From positions 1 to 42,960 of the IMG/VR virus record IMGVR_UViG_3300029449_000005: a stretch of DNA of 42,960 bases. The stretch is one strand, 5' to 3'. The stretch's first letter is position 1; each line of letters begins with the position of its first letter. The notes under the pieces were generated by a model. That model worked only from the letters and a program-made list of their open reading frames with translations, did no database searches and was not told the origin of the DNA. Below, piece after piece: positions 13,939 to 20,483 of this stretch. The position numbers were made by a program, and so were the translations under genes. This DNA comes from a virus.

Positions 13939-14364
13939 GTGTTACCACCAGTACGGTTTGATTATTAACAACTTAAATAAATTGAAATGATAAAAATTAA
14001 CGAAGCAAAAGAGATACGAGAAAAGTTTGATTATACCCACGTAGTAATATTGGGTATTGACAGCGAGGGTGGGCAGCATGTTGCAACCCACGGACTAAGT
14101 AAACAAAACGCTAAACAAGCTGCTGATATGGGAAACCACCTAAAGAAGGAACTGCAATGGCCTGTAAATAATTGTAATGCTAAGCCGCTTGAAAGGATTT
14201 GCGCCCATTGTGATTACTGGCAGCGTGGGTATCACAGACCAGGTGATGTGATTAAAGAAAACCAGAACGGCAAATGTATGTACAACCCAGACCCAATATT
14301 ACGGTTTGAAAAAGATACTGCTTGCGGTCAATTTATACCGATAATGTAGTATTGGTGGTAACAC
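13939..14364. repeat. 12-bp inverted repeats flanking a small gene
   Basis: GTGTTACCACCA (13939-13950) and its exact complement TGGTGGTAACAC (14353-14364) bracket the 120-residue gene with 36 bp before its start and 3 bp after its stop. A related GGTGGTAA lies at 13889. The pairing suggests a mobile or recombining cassette, or a stem closing the transcript. Confidence 0.55.
13987..14349 (+). CDS. Small phage protein with C-terminal Cys motif
   Basis: 120 residues. The N-terminal part (THVVILGIDSEGGQHVATHG and the following AADMGNHLKKELQWP) and the C-terminal Cys set (Cys72, Cys75, Cys97, Cys113: ICAHCDYWQ, NGKCMYNP, TACGQFIP) form a combination I associate with small conserved phage proteins of unknown function. 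Four Cys suggest one zinc site. It is bracketed by 12-bp inverted repeats. Function unknown. Confidence 0.65.
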   Translation: MIKINEAKEIREKFDYTHVVILGIDSEGGQHVATHGLSKQNAKQAADMGNHLKKELQWPVNNCNAKPLERICAHCDYWQRGYHRPGDVIKENQNGKCMYNPDPILRFEKDTACGQFIPIM

Positions 14365-14403
14365 TAAAGCAAGTGACCGGCGCGACCAAAGGGAGTGATG
14401 GCA

Positions 14404-14436
14404 TTTGCTGGCTGTTAGCGTTTGTTTTTATCTTTG
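14404..14436 (+). promoter_or_regulatory. Promoter for the last early genes
   Basis: TTTG (14404-14407), 21 nt, TATCTTTG (14429-14436): a full Bacteroidota consensus with the same spacing as the early promoter at 4837. The predicted start is at or within a few bases of the ATG at 14441, so the mRNA may be nearly leaderless. The spacer contains the inverted cassette motif GTTAGCGTT. Confidence 0.7.
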
Positions 14437-14440
14437 CATC

Positions 14441-14701
14441 ATGAGCAAGCAATTAGAAGAACTACAAAAGAAAATTGATTCAAAGATTGAAGCCTTTAAA
14501 AAGAAACATCCGGGAATAAAACCAAATGTTATTCTTTTACCCCATGTGCACTACGTTGCCATTGCCGGAAAGTTGGCCAGTATCGATGGTAAAACAAAGC
14601 GCAGTGTGAGATATGTGTACAAGGATCTGAAGCTGGTTAGCGATGGATCGCTTTCTCCTGGTGAAATGGAAGTGGGTTTCGTTGCCAGTTATGCTACATA
14701 A
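14441..14701 (+). CDS. Hypothetical protein, 86 aa
   Basis: Starts at ATG 14441 right behind a strong promoter. An in-frame upstream extension would run into promoter sequence and was rejected. Basic helical N-terminus (MSKQLEELQKKIDSKIEAFK) followed by a beta-rich part (NVILLPHVHYVAIAGKLASI). Followed 48 nt later by a 169-residue gene, probably on the same transcript. No family recognised. Confidence 0.65.
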   Translation: MSKQLEELQKKIDSKIEAFKKKHPGIKPNVILLPHVHYVAIAGKLASIDGKTKRSVRYVYKDLKLVSDGSLSPGEMEVGFVASYAT

Positions 14702-14749
14702 TGTTATCTTAGCAAAGTAGCATTGAAGTAGGTAAACCATAGCCTACAC

Positions 14750-15259
14750 ATGAGCATTGATTTCAGCACAAAACCAAAAGTTACCGTTCACCTCGATCCG
14801 GTTCACGAAGCTTACTGCCGGTACATTTTTTCAACTCCGCCAAAACAAAAGGAAATTGTTGTTTCCAGGCTTCACGATATTGGCAAGCTTATCCATTCTA
14901 ATGTTTTGGCCAGAGACCTTCCCATACATCGGCCTTTTATTGATAATGCAGTTACCTTTATTTTGCCAGTGAACCCAAAGAACCAACATGCAATATTGAG
15001 GCATTTTCTTCATTGCAGTAAGTGGGGCGAACAGAAAATAGCTGATGGAATTGAATTTGAATTTAAAAGTTGGGTTCGCCGCAGGTTTGAGTTGGGGTAT
15101 GAGCAGAAATTGGATCAGAAAGAAATTGTGGAAGCAATTTTGAGAGGTTTAAACCTAAGGACCAATGCAGCAAATTTCGACACAATTAAAAAAATTGACT
15201 ACCGAAACCGCCGAAGAGTTGAAGAAAAACGGTTTAAATCATTGCTTAGTGATGTGTAA
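14750..15259 (+). CDS. Hypothetical protein, candidate late regulator
   Basis: 169 residues, last gene before the virion genes, a position where phages often place their late activator. Not recognised as a family. The C-terminal half is basic and helical (EFKSWVRRRFELGYEQKLDQ, KEIVEAILRGLNLRTNAANF, then KKIDYRNRRRVEEKRFKSLL), plausibly DNA-binding. The N-terminal half is mixed alpha/beta. If the TGTCCTTT elements are activator-dependent late promoters, this is one of two reasonable activator candidates; the other is the gene at 5148. Confidence 0.55.
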   Translation: MSIDFSTKPKVTVHLDPVHEAYCRYIFSTPPKQKEIVVSRLHDIGKLIHSNVLARDLPIHRPFIDNAVTFILPVNPKNQHAILRHFLHCSKWGEQKIADGIEFEFKSWVRRRFELGYEQKLDQKEIVEAILRGLNLRTNAANFDTIKKIDYRNRRRVEEKRFKSLLSDV

Positions 15260-15350
15260 CAGTCATGTAGTTAACGAGTTATATTGAGCTAAAAATATTA
15301 CTATATACATTTTGTCGATTTAAAGAGCATTTACTATAAAATCATGTATA

Positions 15351-15734
15351 ATGAACAGCGCCGTAATTACCAAAATTGAACACCGTATTTTTCCTGAAGC
15401 TGAATTTACTCCATTGGAAATTATTCCACATTCCGGGAAATTATCATCGCCATTTAAAAAGAGTTCGGCAGGTAATAGCTACTATGATACAGCCGTGCAA
15501 TTTAATATAGCAAAATCGGAACTGGCAAAAGATGTCATTCTTAAAAGCATTGTAAATAGAAAAGCCCAGTACCGTGTTACTGATGCTAATGGTGTGGTTT
15601 ATCTTGTAGGGAGCGGTACTTACCCTGCACGATTAACCTATACGCGAGCAATCGATGGATCACCGGGCTCGTTTAACGGTTACCGTTGTGTAATTACCTG
15701 TCAAAGTGTAGATGGTTGCGAGGTTTCGTCGTAA
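15351..15734 (+). CDS. Hypothetical protein at head-module border, 127 aa
   Basis: Not recognised. Beta-rich composition (TAVQFNIAKSELAKDVILKS, AQYRVTDANGVVYLVGSGTY, later YRCVITCQSVDGCEVSS with three Cys) suggests a small structural or decoration protein. The 91 bp upstream are AT-rich with no consensus promoter. Its stop is followed 6 nt later by late element 3. Confidence 0.6.
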   Translation: MNSAVITKIEHRIFPEAEFTPLEIIPHSGKLSSPFKKSSAGNSYYDTAVQFNIAKSELAKDVILKSIVNRKAQYRVTDANGVVYLVGSGTYPARLTYTRAIDGSPGSFNGYRCVITCQSVDGCEVSS

Positions 15735-15740
15735 TTACAT

Positions 15741-15776
15741 AGTCCTTTATTTAGCCCCATTCGCGCCTTAACATTG
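15741..15776 (+). promoter_or_regulatory. Late-promoter-like element 3 (capsid genes)
   Basis: AGTCCTTT (15741-15748, one mismatch), 20 nt, TAACATTG (15769-15776). Gene start at 15802. The -7 box overlaps the left arm of a palindrome whose right arm contains the start codon. Confidence 0.6.
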
Positions 15777-15804
15777 TATAGTACATTAATGTATTTATAC
15801 AATG
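15772..15804. promoter_or_regulatory. 33-bp near-palindrome containing a start codon
   Basis: CATTGTATA (15772-15780) pairs with TATACAATG (15796-15804), whose last three bases are the ATG of the prohead protease gene. The centre TACATTAATGTA is itself a perfect palindrome. A shorter parallel occurs at the tape-measure start (31441-31476). Confidence 0.55.
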
Positions 15805-16725
15805 GCAAAAACCTTTATACTTTCCGACGAATCGATTAACGACCGCGGTTACCGAATTTTAACCAGCGGAATTAACCTTGAGCGATTCAAAAAAAACCCG
15901 GTAATGCTATGGATGCACCGCCGCGATGATGGATGGGATCTCACGCAGGTTCTGCCCATTGGTATTTGGGAAAACATACGCAAAGAGGATGGTAAACTGC
16001 TTGCCGAGGCAAAGTTCGACGAGAACGACAAATTTGCCCAGCTAATTAAATCGAAAGTTGAGAACGACCTGATACGTGGTTGCTCTGCCGGTATTAATCC
16101 CGTTGAATTTTCGTCAGACCCCAAAGACCTGGAGAAAGGACAAACCCGGGCCACAATTACAAAATGTGAGATTTACGAGGCAAGTATTGTTGACATGCCT
16201 GCCAACAAAAACACCGTGCGCCTGTTTTCGGGTGCCGAATCTGCTGAAGTTCCATTAATTAAAAATAATACTGAAATGGCTGAAAAGAAAGACGAAGCGA
16301 AATTGACTTTCAAATCGGAAGCTGACATGCTAACGTTTATGAAAGAAAAATTCGGTCTTGAGCCTAAAGTTGAAACTCCGGAAGCAAAGCCAGAGGAAAC
16401 AGAACAGGAATTCAAATTCAAAAGTGAAGATGATGCCCGTAACTGGATCCAAAAACTTTTCGGACTTCAGCCAAAAGCTAAAGAAACCGAAAAGAAAGAA
16501 GATCTGAAAACCGAAAAGGTTGACACTGACAAAGACTCCGAAAAAGATCAGGAGATTGCACAATTGAAAGCTACCATCGAGAATTTGAAAAAAGGACCGG
16601 GTGCTGAAGATTTGAAAACAAATCAGGAAACAGACAAAGAAACAAAAGCAGAAAAAGACGATTCTTTTGAAACTTATGCTTCGGCGAAAACTACCTGGGA
16701 TGCTGTTAACCAATTGATTGATTAA
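15802..16725 (+). CDS. Prohead protease fused to scaffold-like domain
   Basis: 307 residues. The first 140 match the HK97-type prohead serine protease (S78-like): NPVMLWMHRRDD with His39, GCSAGINP with Ser95, and KCEIYEASIVDMPANKNT (121-138), the conserved end of the fold. The rest is a charged, coiled-coil-like region with two repeats of about 45 residues (LTFKSEADMLTFMKEKFGLE near 168-187 and KFKSEDDARNWIQKLFGLQP near 209-228), as expected for an internal scaffold that is degraded during head maturation. An ATG at codon 159 (16276, MAEKKDEAK) could start a scaffold-only protein, as in lambda C/Nu3. Lies directly before the capsid gene. Confidence 0.8.
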   Translation: MAKTFILSDESINDRGYRILTSGINLERFKKNPVMLWMHRRDDGWDLTQVLPIGIWENIRKEDGKLLAEAKFDENDKFAQLIKSKVENDLIRGCSAGINPVEFSSDPKDLEKGQTRATITKCEIYEASIVDMPANKNTVRLFSGAESAEVPLIKNNTEMAEKKDEAKLTFKSEADMLTFMKEKFGLEPKVETPEAKPEETEQEFKFKSEDDARNWIQKLFGLQPKAKETEKKEDLKTEKVDTDKDSEKDQEIAQLKATIENLKKGPGAEDLKTNQETDKETKAEKDDSFETYASAKTTWDAVNQLID

Positions 16726-16743
16726 TCATTAAAAAATTAAAAT

Positions 16744-17715
16744 ATGCCACAAATAACGCATACTGATTTAAATACCGCTGCACAAAAGTACCGCAAGGAA
16801 CTTTTAATTATGGCGGTTTTGGGCTTGCAGTCTACACTGCAACACATGACCCTTCGCACCGGCATCCGCTACAAAGAAACTGTAGGAGAATTGGATGGCC
16901 CGGTTGAGTTAATGCCTTACACCGGTTTGTTGGAAAACGACGGTTATGAGGAAGACGGATTGGGTATTAATGGCCGCGATCTGGAAACATTTCTCGGGCA
17001 GGCTGTTAAGTATTTTGATCCGAATACCTTGGTTTCATCGTTGTATGGATCGGCAGTAACTAAAGGAGAGGCGTTGAAAAATGTACCAATCGTCAAGGCG
17101 GTTCTTACATTGATGATGCGCAAGATTTCCGGAGGTTTAAACAAGTCGATTTTCAATGCTGTACGTAACGCCGGAGGCAAAACAACTACAACGTTGTACA
17201 ATGGGTTTGATAAAATTACCGCTGACGAAATTACCGCTGCAAAAATTACAACTGCCTTGGGTAACTTGTATGAGTTTGCAGCTGCAATTGATGCTAATAA
17301 CGCAGTAGATACGTTAAAAGCATTCTATCGCAATGCATCGGACGAGCTGAAGGAAGAAAATACGAAGCTGGTAATGCCATGGTCAATTTACAACGCGTAT
17401 AACGATGACTACCAGCAAACCGTTGGTGCTGCTCCATATAATAAGGAGTTTAAAAAGACCTTCCTGGAAGGTTCGGACAATCGTTGTGAGCTGGTTCCGC
17501 TAATCGGTAAAAAAGATGCTCCTTATCTGCAGTTAACTACCAAAGGCAATATGCTGGTTGGTGTTAACCAAAGAGGTGAAGAAGAAAAAATCGAAGTTCG
17601 TCGCGGTGATAACCCATTCAAGCTTCAGTTTGTAACTACCATGTTCTTCGGAACTCAGTTTGAAACCATTTCTCCTGAGAGACTTCAGGTGGGTAAATTC
17701 TACGTTGCACCGTAG
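16744..17715 (+). CDS. Major capsid protein
   Basis: 323 residues, placed directly after the protease-scaffold gene. It begins with a helical N-arm and continues with a mixed alpha/beta domain (PWSIYNAYNDDYQQTVGAAP, TTKGNMLVGVNQRGEEEKIE and FGTQFETISPERLQVGKF), resembling HK97-fold capsid proteins of Bacteroidetes phages, with the closing segment typical of the A-domain and P-domain. Gene position, size and absence of other candidates make this the capsid protein. Expected to be among the most highly expressed late proteins. It has a clean A-rich leader (TTAAAATATG). Confidence 0.82.
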   Translation: MPQITHTDLNTAAQKYRKELLIMAVLGLQSTLQHMTLRTGIRYKETVGELDGPVELMPYTGLLENDGYEEDGLGINGRDLETFLGQAVKYFDPNTLVSSLYGSAVTKGEALKNVPIVKAVLTLMMRKISGGLNKSIFNAVRNAGGKTTTTLYNGFDKITADEITAAKITTALGNLYEFAAAIDANNAVDTLKAFYRNASDELKEENTKLVMPWSIYNAYNDDYQQTVGAAPYNKEFKKTFLEGSDNRCELVPLIGKKDAPYLQLTTKGNMLVGVNQRGEEEKIEVRRGDNPFKLQFVTTMFFGTQFETISPERLQVGKFYVAP

Positions 17716-17729
17716 ATAGGAGGTAATAT

Positions 17730-18287
17730 ATGAGTAATTTAGGAAATATGGACTGGGTAGACGGGCAAGTGTCTGTTCCCGGTATTTATCCGGTAATTTA
17801 TTACGCAACCAAAAATGAAATTACGGCATGGCCACAATTTGCTGCTGATCCAGCTGATGCAGCAGCTGAAGTTTTGCTTGCCGGAGACTTCACGTTGGAA
17901 GCTCTTGCTACTTGGAAGCGTATTAATTGTATCGATGTGAAATCGGAACCAACCAGCGAACAACAGGGAGAGATTAGGTGTAAAACCTACTCGAACAAAA
18001 TGACTGTTGTTACTTCGTTGAACAACGAGGAAGCTACAGCTTTTGCAAAGTTGGCTGCCAATACCGATATCGTGTATATCTTCCAGGAGCGCGAAAGTGG
18101 TAAATTTCGTGTGTGTGGTTCAGAGAAATTCTTAACCGACACAAAAGTTACGCACCGTACAGGTGGAGCTCCAACTTCGGAAAAAGGAACTACGCTTGAA
18201 ATTGAAGCAGTTGACGTTTGTCCGTTTCCATTTTACAATGGACTGATAACTGATGATGCAGGAGAAGTGAACCCTGCTTACGTATAG
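17730..18287 (+). CDS. Virion protein, tail-tube or decoration candidate
   Basis: 185 residues, 14 nt after the capsid gene with the only clear Shine-Dalgarno-like leader in the head module (GATAGGAGGTAATATATG). Beta-rich: RCKTYSNKMTVVTSLNNEEA, TDIVYIFQERESGKFRVCGS, then KGTTLEIEAVDVCPFPFYNG. The late segment with GSEKF and TLEIEA resembles major tail-tube proteins, but its position next to the capsid gene would also fit a head decoration protein. Terminated by the strong hairpin at 18311-18341, so capsid and this gene form one strong late unit. Confidence 0.5.
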   Translation: MSNLGNMDWVDGQVSVPGIYPVIYYATKNEITAWPQFAADPADAAAEVLLAGDFTLEALATWKRINCIDVKSEPTSEQQGEIRCKTYSNKMTVVTSLNNEEATAFAKLAANTDIVYIFQERESGKFRVCGSEKFLTDTKVTHRTGGAPTSEKGTTLEIEAVDVCPFPFYNGLITDDAGEVNPAYV

Positions 18288-18310
18288 ATTTTGTTTTTCA
18301 TGAAAATTTA

Positions 18311-18341
18311 AAGCATCCGTTACTCGGCGGGTGCTTTTTTT
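18311..18341 (+). terminator. Intrinsic terminator
   Basis: AAGCATCCG / CGGGTGCTT (18311-18319 / 18328-18336) with an 8-nt loop and a seven-T tail. Nearly the same stem sequence as the terminator at 2804-2832. Late element 4 starts two bases after the T-tract. Confidence 0.9.
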
Positions 18342-18342
18342 A

Positions 18343-18377
18343 TGTCCTTCATTGGTAATTACCGGGGCGTTAACTTC
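18343..18377 (+). promoter_or_regulatory. Late-promoter-like element 4 (packaging genes)
   Basis: TGTCCTTC (18343-18350, one mismatch) with TTAACTTC ending at 18377 in the same relative place as ATTG in other elements. It follows a terminator directly, so a new start here is needed. Next gene starts at 18404. Confidence 0.5.
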
Positions 18378-18403
18378 AAATCAAGAATTTTAAAACAAAT
18401 ATT

Positions 18404-19150
18404 ATGACTTTACAGGAATGGTTTGATAGCAAAGAACGCGACTATGGTTTAGGTGTGGCCCTGCTGGGTAAATACAGCAAAAACCGCATGTTGCTGCAGA
18501 ATTTGGCAAGAAAACAAAATCCCGGGAAACTGGCGCACGAACTTAAAAAGGCACTTGACCGATTAGCCGCTTTGGAAGCAGCGGAGAAGGCAGCAGTTAA
18601 AAACAAAAAGCCGGAGCCACAGAAAATTGAAGGCACCAGCCGCGACATTAAAAACGCGGACATGGACAAACTTATAATTGTTCGCGAAAATAAAGAAGTG
18701 AAATTTGAGGATCTACCGAAAGTTCTCCAGGAGAAATGGGAAGCTAACCGCGATGCCTACAAAGAAATTCGTGCCACGCACGAAAAACTAAAGCTGATGG
18801 GCGAGCATGCACCGGCCACCGATCGCGCTCCATTGATACGCAGAATTGCAGAACTTGACACATTGATTCGTTCCAATTGGGACATTATTGACGCATGGAA
18901 GCCTGGTCAGAAGGTGGAGGATCCACAGAAAAAAGATGCAGTCACTACTGGCATCGATCACAAGCGCATTCAGGCAAATAGAAAATACATTTCTACTAAC
19001 ATGAAAAAACTGGCAGCCGAAGCGGATAAAAAGAAAGCTGATAAACTTCGGGCTAAAATACAGGAACGGGTTACCGAGCTAAAAACAGCCAATGAGGAAA
19101 TGAAACCGGAAACGATTTCGGAATTGAAAAAACTGGGAATTGAATGTTAG
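18404..19150 (+). CDS. Coiled-coil protein of packaging/head module, 248 aa
   Basis: Not recognised as a family. Long charged helical segments (HELKKALDRLAALEAAEKAA, then NKEVKFEDLPKVLQEKWEAN, and a C-terminal coiled coil KLRAKIQERVTELKTANEEM) with a Pro-rich joint near residues 165-175. Such proteins upstream of terminase genes in Bacteroidetes phages could be head-assembly or packaging accessories. First gene of the transcript expected from late element 4. It overlaps the PLD-like gene by 7 bases. Confidence 0.6.
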   Translation: MTLQEWFDSKERDYGLGVALLGKYSKNRMLLQNLARKQNPGKLAHELKKALDRLAALEAAEKAAVKNKKPEPQKIEGTSRDIKNADMDKLIIVRENKEVKFEDLPKVLQEKWEANRDAYKEIRATHEKLKLMGEHAPATDRAPLIRRIAELDTLIRSNWDIIDAWKPGQKVEDPQKKDAVTTGIDHKRIQANRKYISTNMKKLAAEADKKKADKLRAKIQERVTELKTANEEMKPETISELKKLGIEC

Positions 19151-19653
19151 ATCGAGTCCGGGAATACATTAAACCTTTGGCCTGTACACCTGTGCAGGCC
19201 TATTTTTCATCTGATTTTCAATTATATCATCTGGTTGAATTCATACTGCAGGAAACCGGTCCGTGTGACTTATTAATCACAACATTTTCGGTATCAGAAG
19301 AATTTATCCGAAAACTTCTGCAGATGAAAAACAACGGCTTAATACATTCCCTGGCAATCGTTGCCGATCACCGAACAGCGGTAAAAGCACTCCGATTAAG
19401 TTTGTTTACCAACAACATATCTGAAGAGCTTCTATTGGGTAACAATCATGCTAAAGTGATTTTGTTCAAAAATAAAAACATGAAAGTTTCGGTGGTAGCC
19501 AGTCAGAACCTTACCAGGGGAAACAGAATTGAATCAGGAATGATCTGCACCCAGCCGGAAATATATGATAGCCTCCTGCAATCGATCTGTAGGGAGCAAA
19601 AGAAAATGATTAATGCCAATGAAATATTCGGAGGAGCAACTGGAGAAGATTAA
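19144..19653 (+). CDS. PLD-like (phospholipase D superfamily) protein
   Basis: 169 residues with one HKD-type half site: NHAKVILFKNKN (His102, Lys104) followed by SQNLTRGNRIESG (Asn122, Glu130), the pattern HxK...N...E of PLD nuclease-like proteins. The N-terminal part (CDLLITTFSVSEEFIRKLLQ) is the companion strand region. One half site implies a homodimer active site as in Nuc/BfiI-type nucleases. The classical Asp is not at its usual place, so activity is uncertain. Location between a head-assembly gene and the terminase genes suggests a DNA-processing or packaging role. Overlaps neighbours at both ends. Confidence 0.72.
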   Translation: MLDRVREYIKPLACTPVQAYFSSDFQLYHLVEFILQETGPCDLLITTFSVSEEFIRKLLQMKNNGLIHSLAIVADHRTAVKALRLSLFTNNISEELLLGNNHAKVILFKNKNMKVSVVASQNLTRGNRIESGMICTQPEIYDSLLQSICREQKKMINANEIFGGATGED

Positions 19654-19894
19654 AGAACTGGCCGGGCAATTTATGAGACCTGATCATATTGCGCTGTTAG
19701 TTGGAGTGGATCCGGAAACATTTAAACGAAACATTAAACACCAGGGGAACGATGCTTACATAGCCTATGAAACAGGAAAAGCTGAAACATTGCTCGAACT
19801 ACGAAAACAGGAGCTGAAACTTGCCAAACTGGGAAGCCCGCTGGCAGTTGAAATGATTAATAACTTTAGGATAGACCAGGAACAAAACGAATAA
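19613..19894 (+). CDS. Small HTH protein, terminase-associated
   Basis: 93 residues starting inside the end of the PLD-like gene (41-bp overlap); an alternative start is ATG 19619. LEKIKELAGQFMRPDHIALL followed by GVDPETFKRNIKHQGNDAYI reads as a helix-turn-helix of the kind found at the N-terminus of small terminase subunits, with the helix TLLELRKQELKLAKLGSPLA behind it. It may be the DNA-recognition part of packaging, working with the next gene. Family assignment is by pattern. Confidence 0.55.
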   Translation: MPMKYSEEQLEKIKELAGQFMRPDHIALLVGVDPETFKRNIKHQGNDAYIAYETGKAETLLELRKQELKLAKLGSPLAVEMINNFRIDQEQNE

Positions 19895-19895
19895 T

Positions 19896-20483
19896 ATGCC
19901 ACGCCCAACAACATTAGAAATATGCCGGCAACATCTTTACCACGACGAGGATCTGATACCGGTTGCTTACCAGGAACGTGTTAAACGTATAAGGGTAGGA
20001 TATACTTTTTGGTACGAATTCCCGACAAAAAAGGAGTCTGATGTTCGTGATCATTTGATGAATGAGTTTGGAGTGGTTAAAAGTACGGCATACGAGGATA
20101 TCTCTATCATAAAAATATTGCTTGGCGACATAAAGAACCCTGGAAAAGAATGGGTGCGCTATCGTATTAACCGCATGTTGGAAGATGCATTTGCAATGGC
20201 AGAAAAGCGAAAAGACGCCAAAGGAATGGCGATTGCTGCCGATAAAATGGGTAAATACAATATGCTTGATAAACCCGATGCTGAGCCTCTTCCTTTTGAT
20301 GAAATTGTTCCACAACCATTTGAGCCAACTGATGATCCTACTCCGCTTGGATTGAAGAAGGACCCTAAAATCCGTGAAAAGAAAAATAGGATGCTTGAAA
20401 AGTATCATGCTGAAATTGAAATTACTGATGTGTCTTACGAAGAGATTATAAAGCCCGATGACGAGGAAGAAGATATATTATAA
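19896..20483 (+). CDS. Terminase small-subunit-like protein
   Basis: 195 residues, directly upstream of and overlapping the large terminase gene by 26 bases. The N-terminal part (HLMNEFGVVKSTAYEDISII) is a helix-turn-helix and is followed by a helical region (INRMLEDAFAMAEKRKDAKG, then AIAADKMGKYNMLDKPD) with a very acidic C-terminus (PDDEEEDIL) that could contact the large subunit. Position and architecture fit a small terminase that recognises phage DNA. Two small HTH proteins in a row here make it unclear which is the true subunit. Confidence 0.6.
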   Translation: MPRPTTLEICRQHLYHDEDLIPVAYQERVKRIRVGYTFWYEFPTKKESDVRDHLMNEFGVVKSTAYEDISIIKILLGDIKNPGKEWVRYRINRMLEDAFAMAEKRKDAKGMAIAADKMGKYNMLDKPDAEPLPFDEIVPQPFEPTDDPTPLGLKKDPKIREKKNRMLEKYHAEIEITDVSYEEIIKPDDEEEDIL

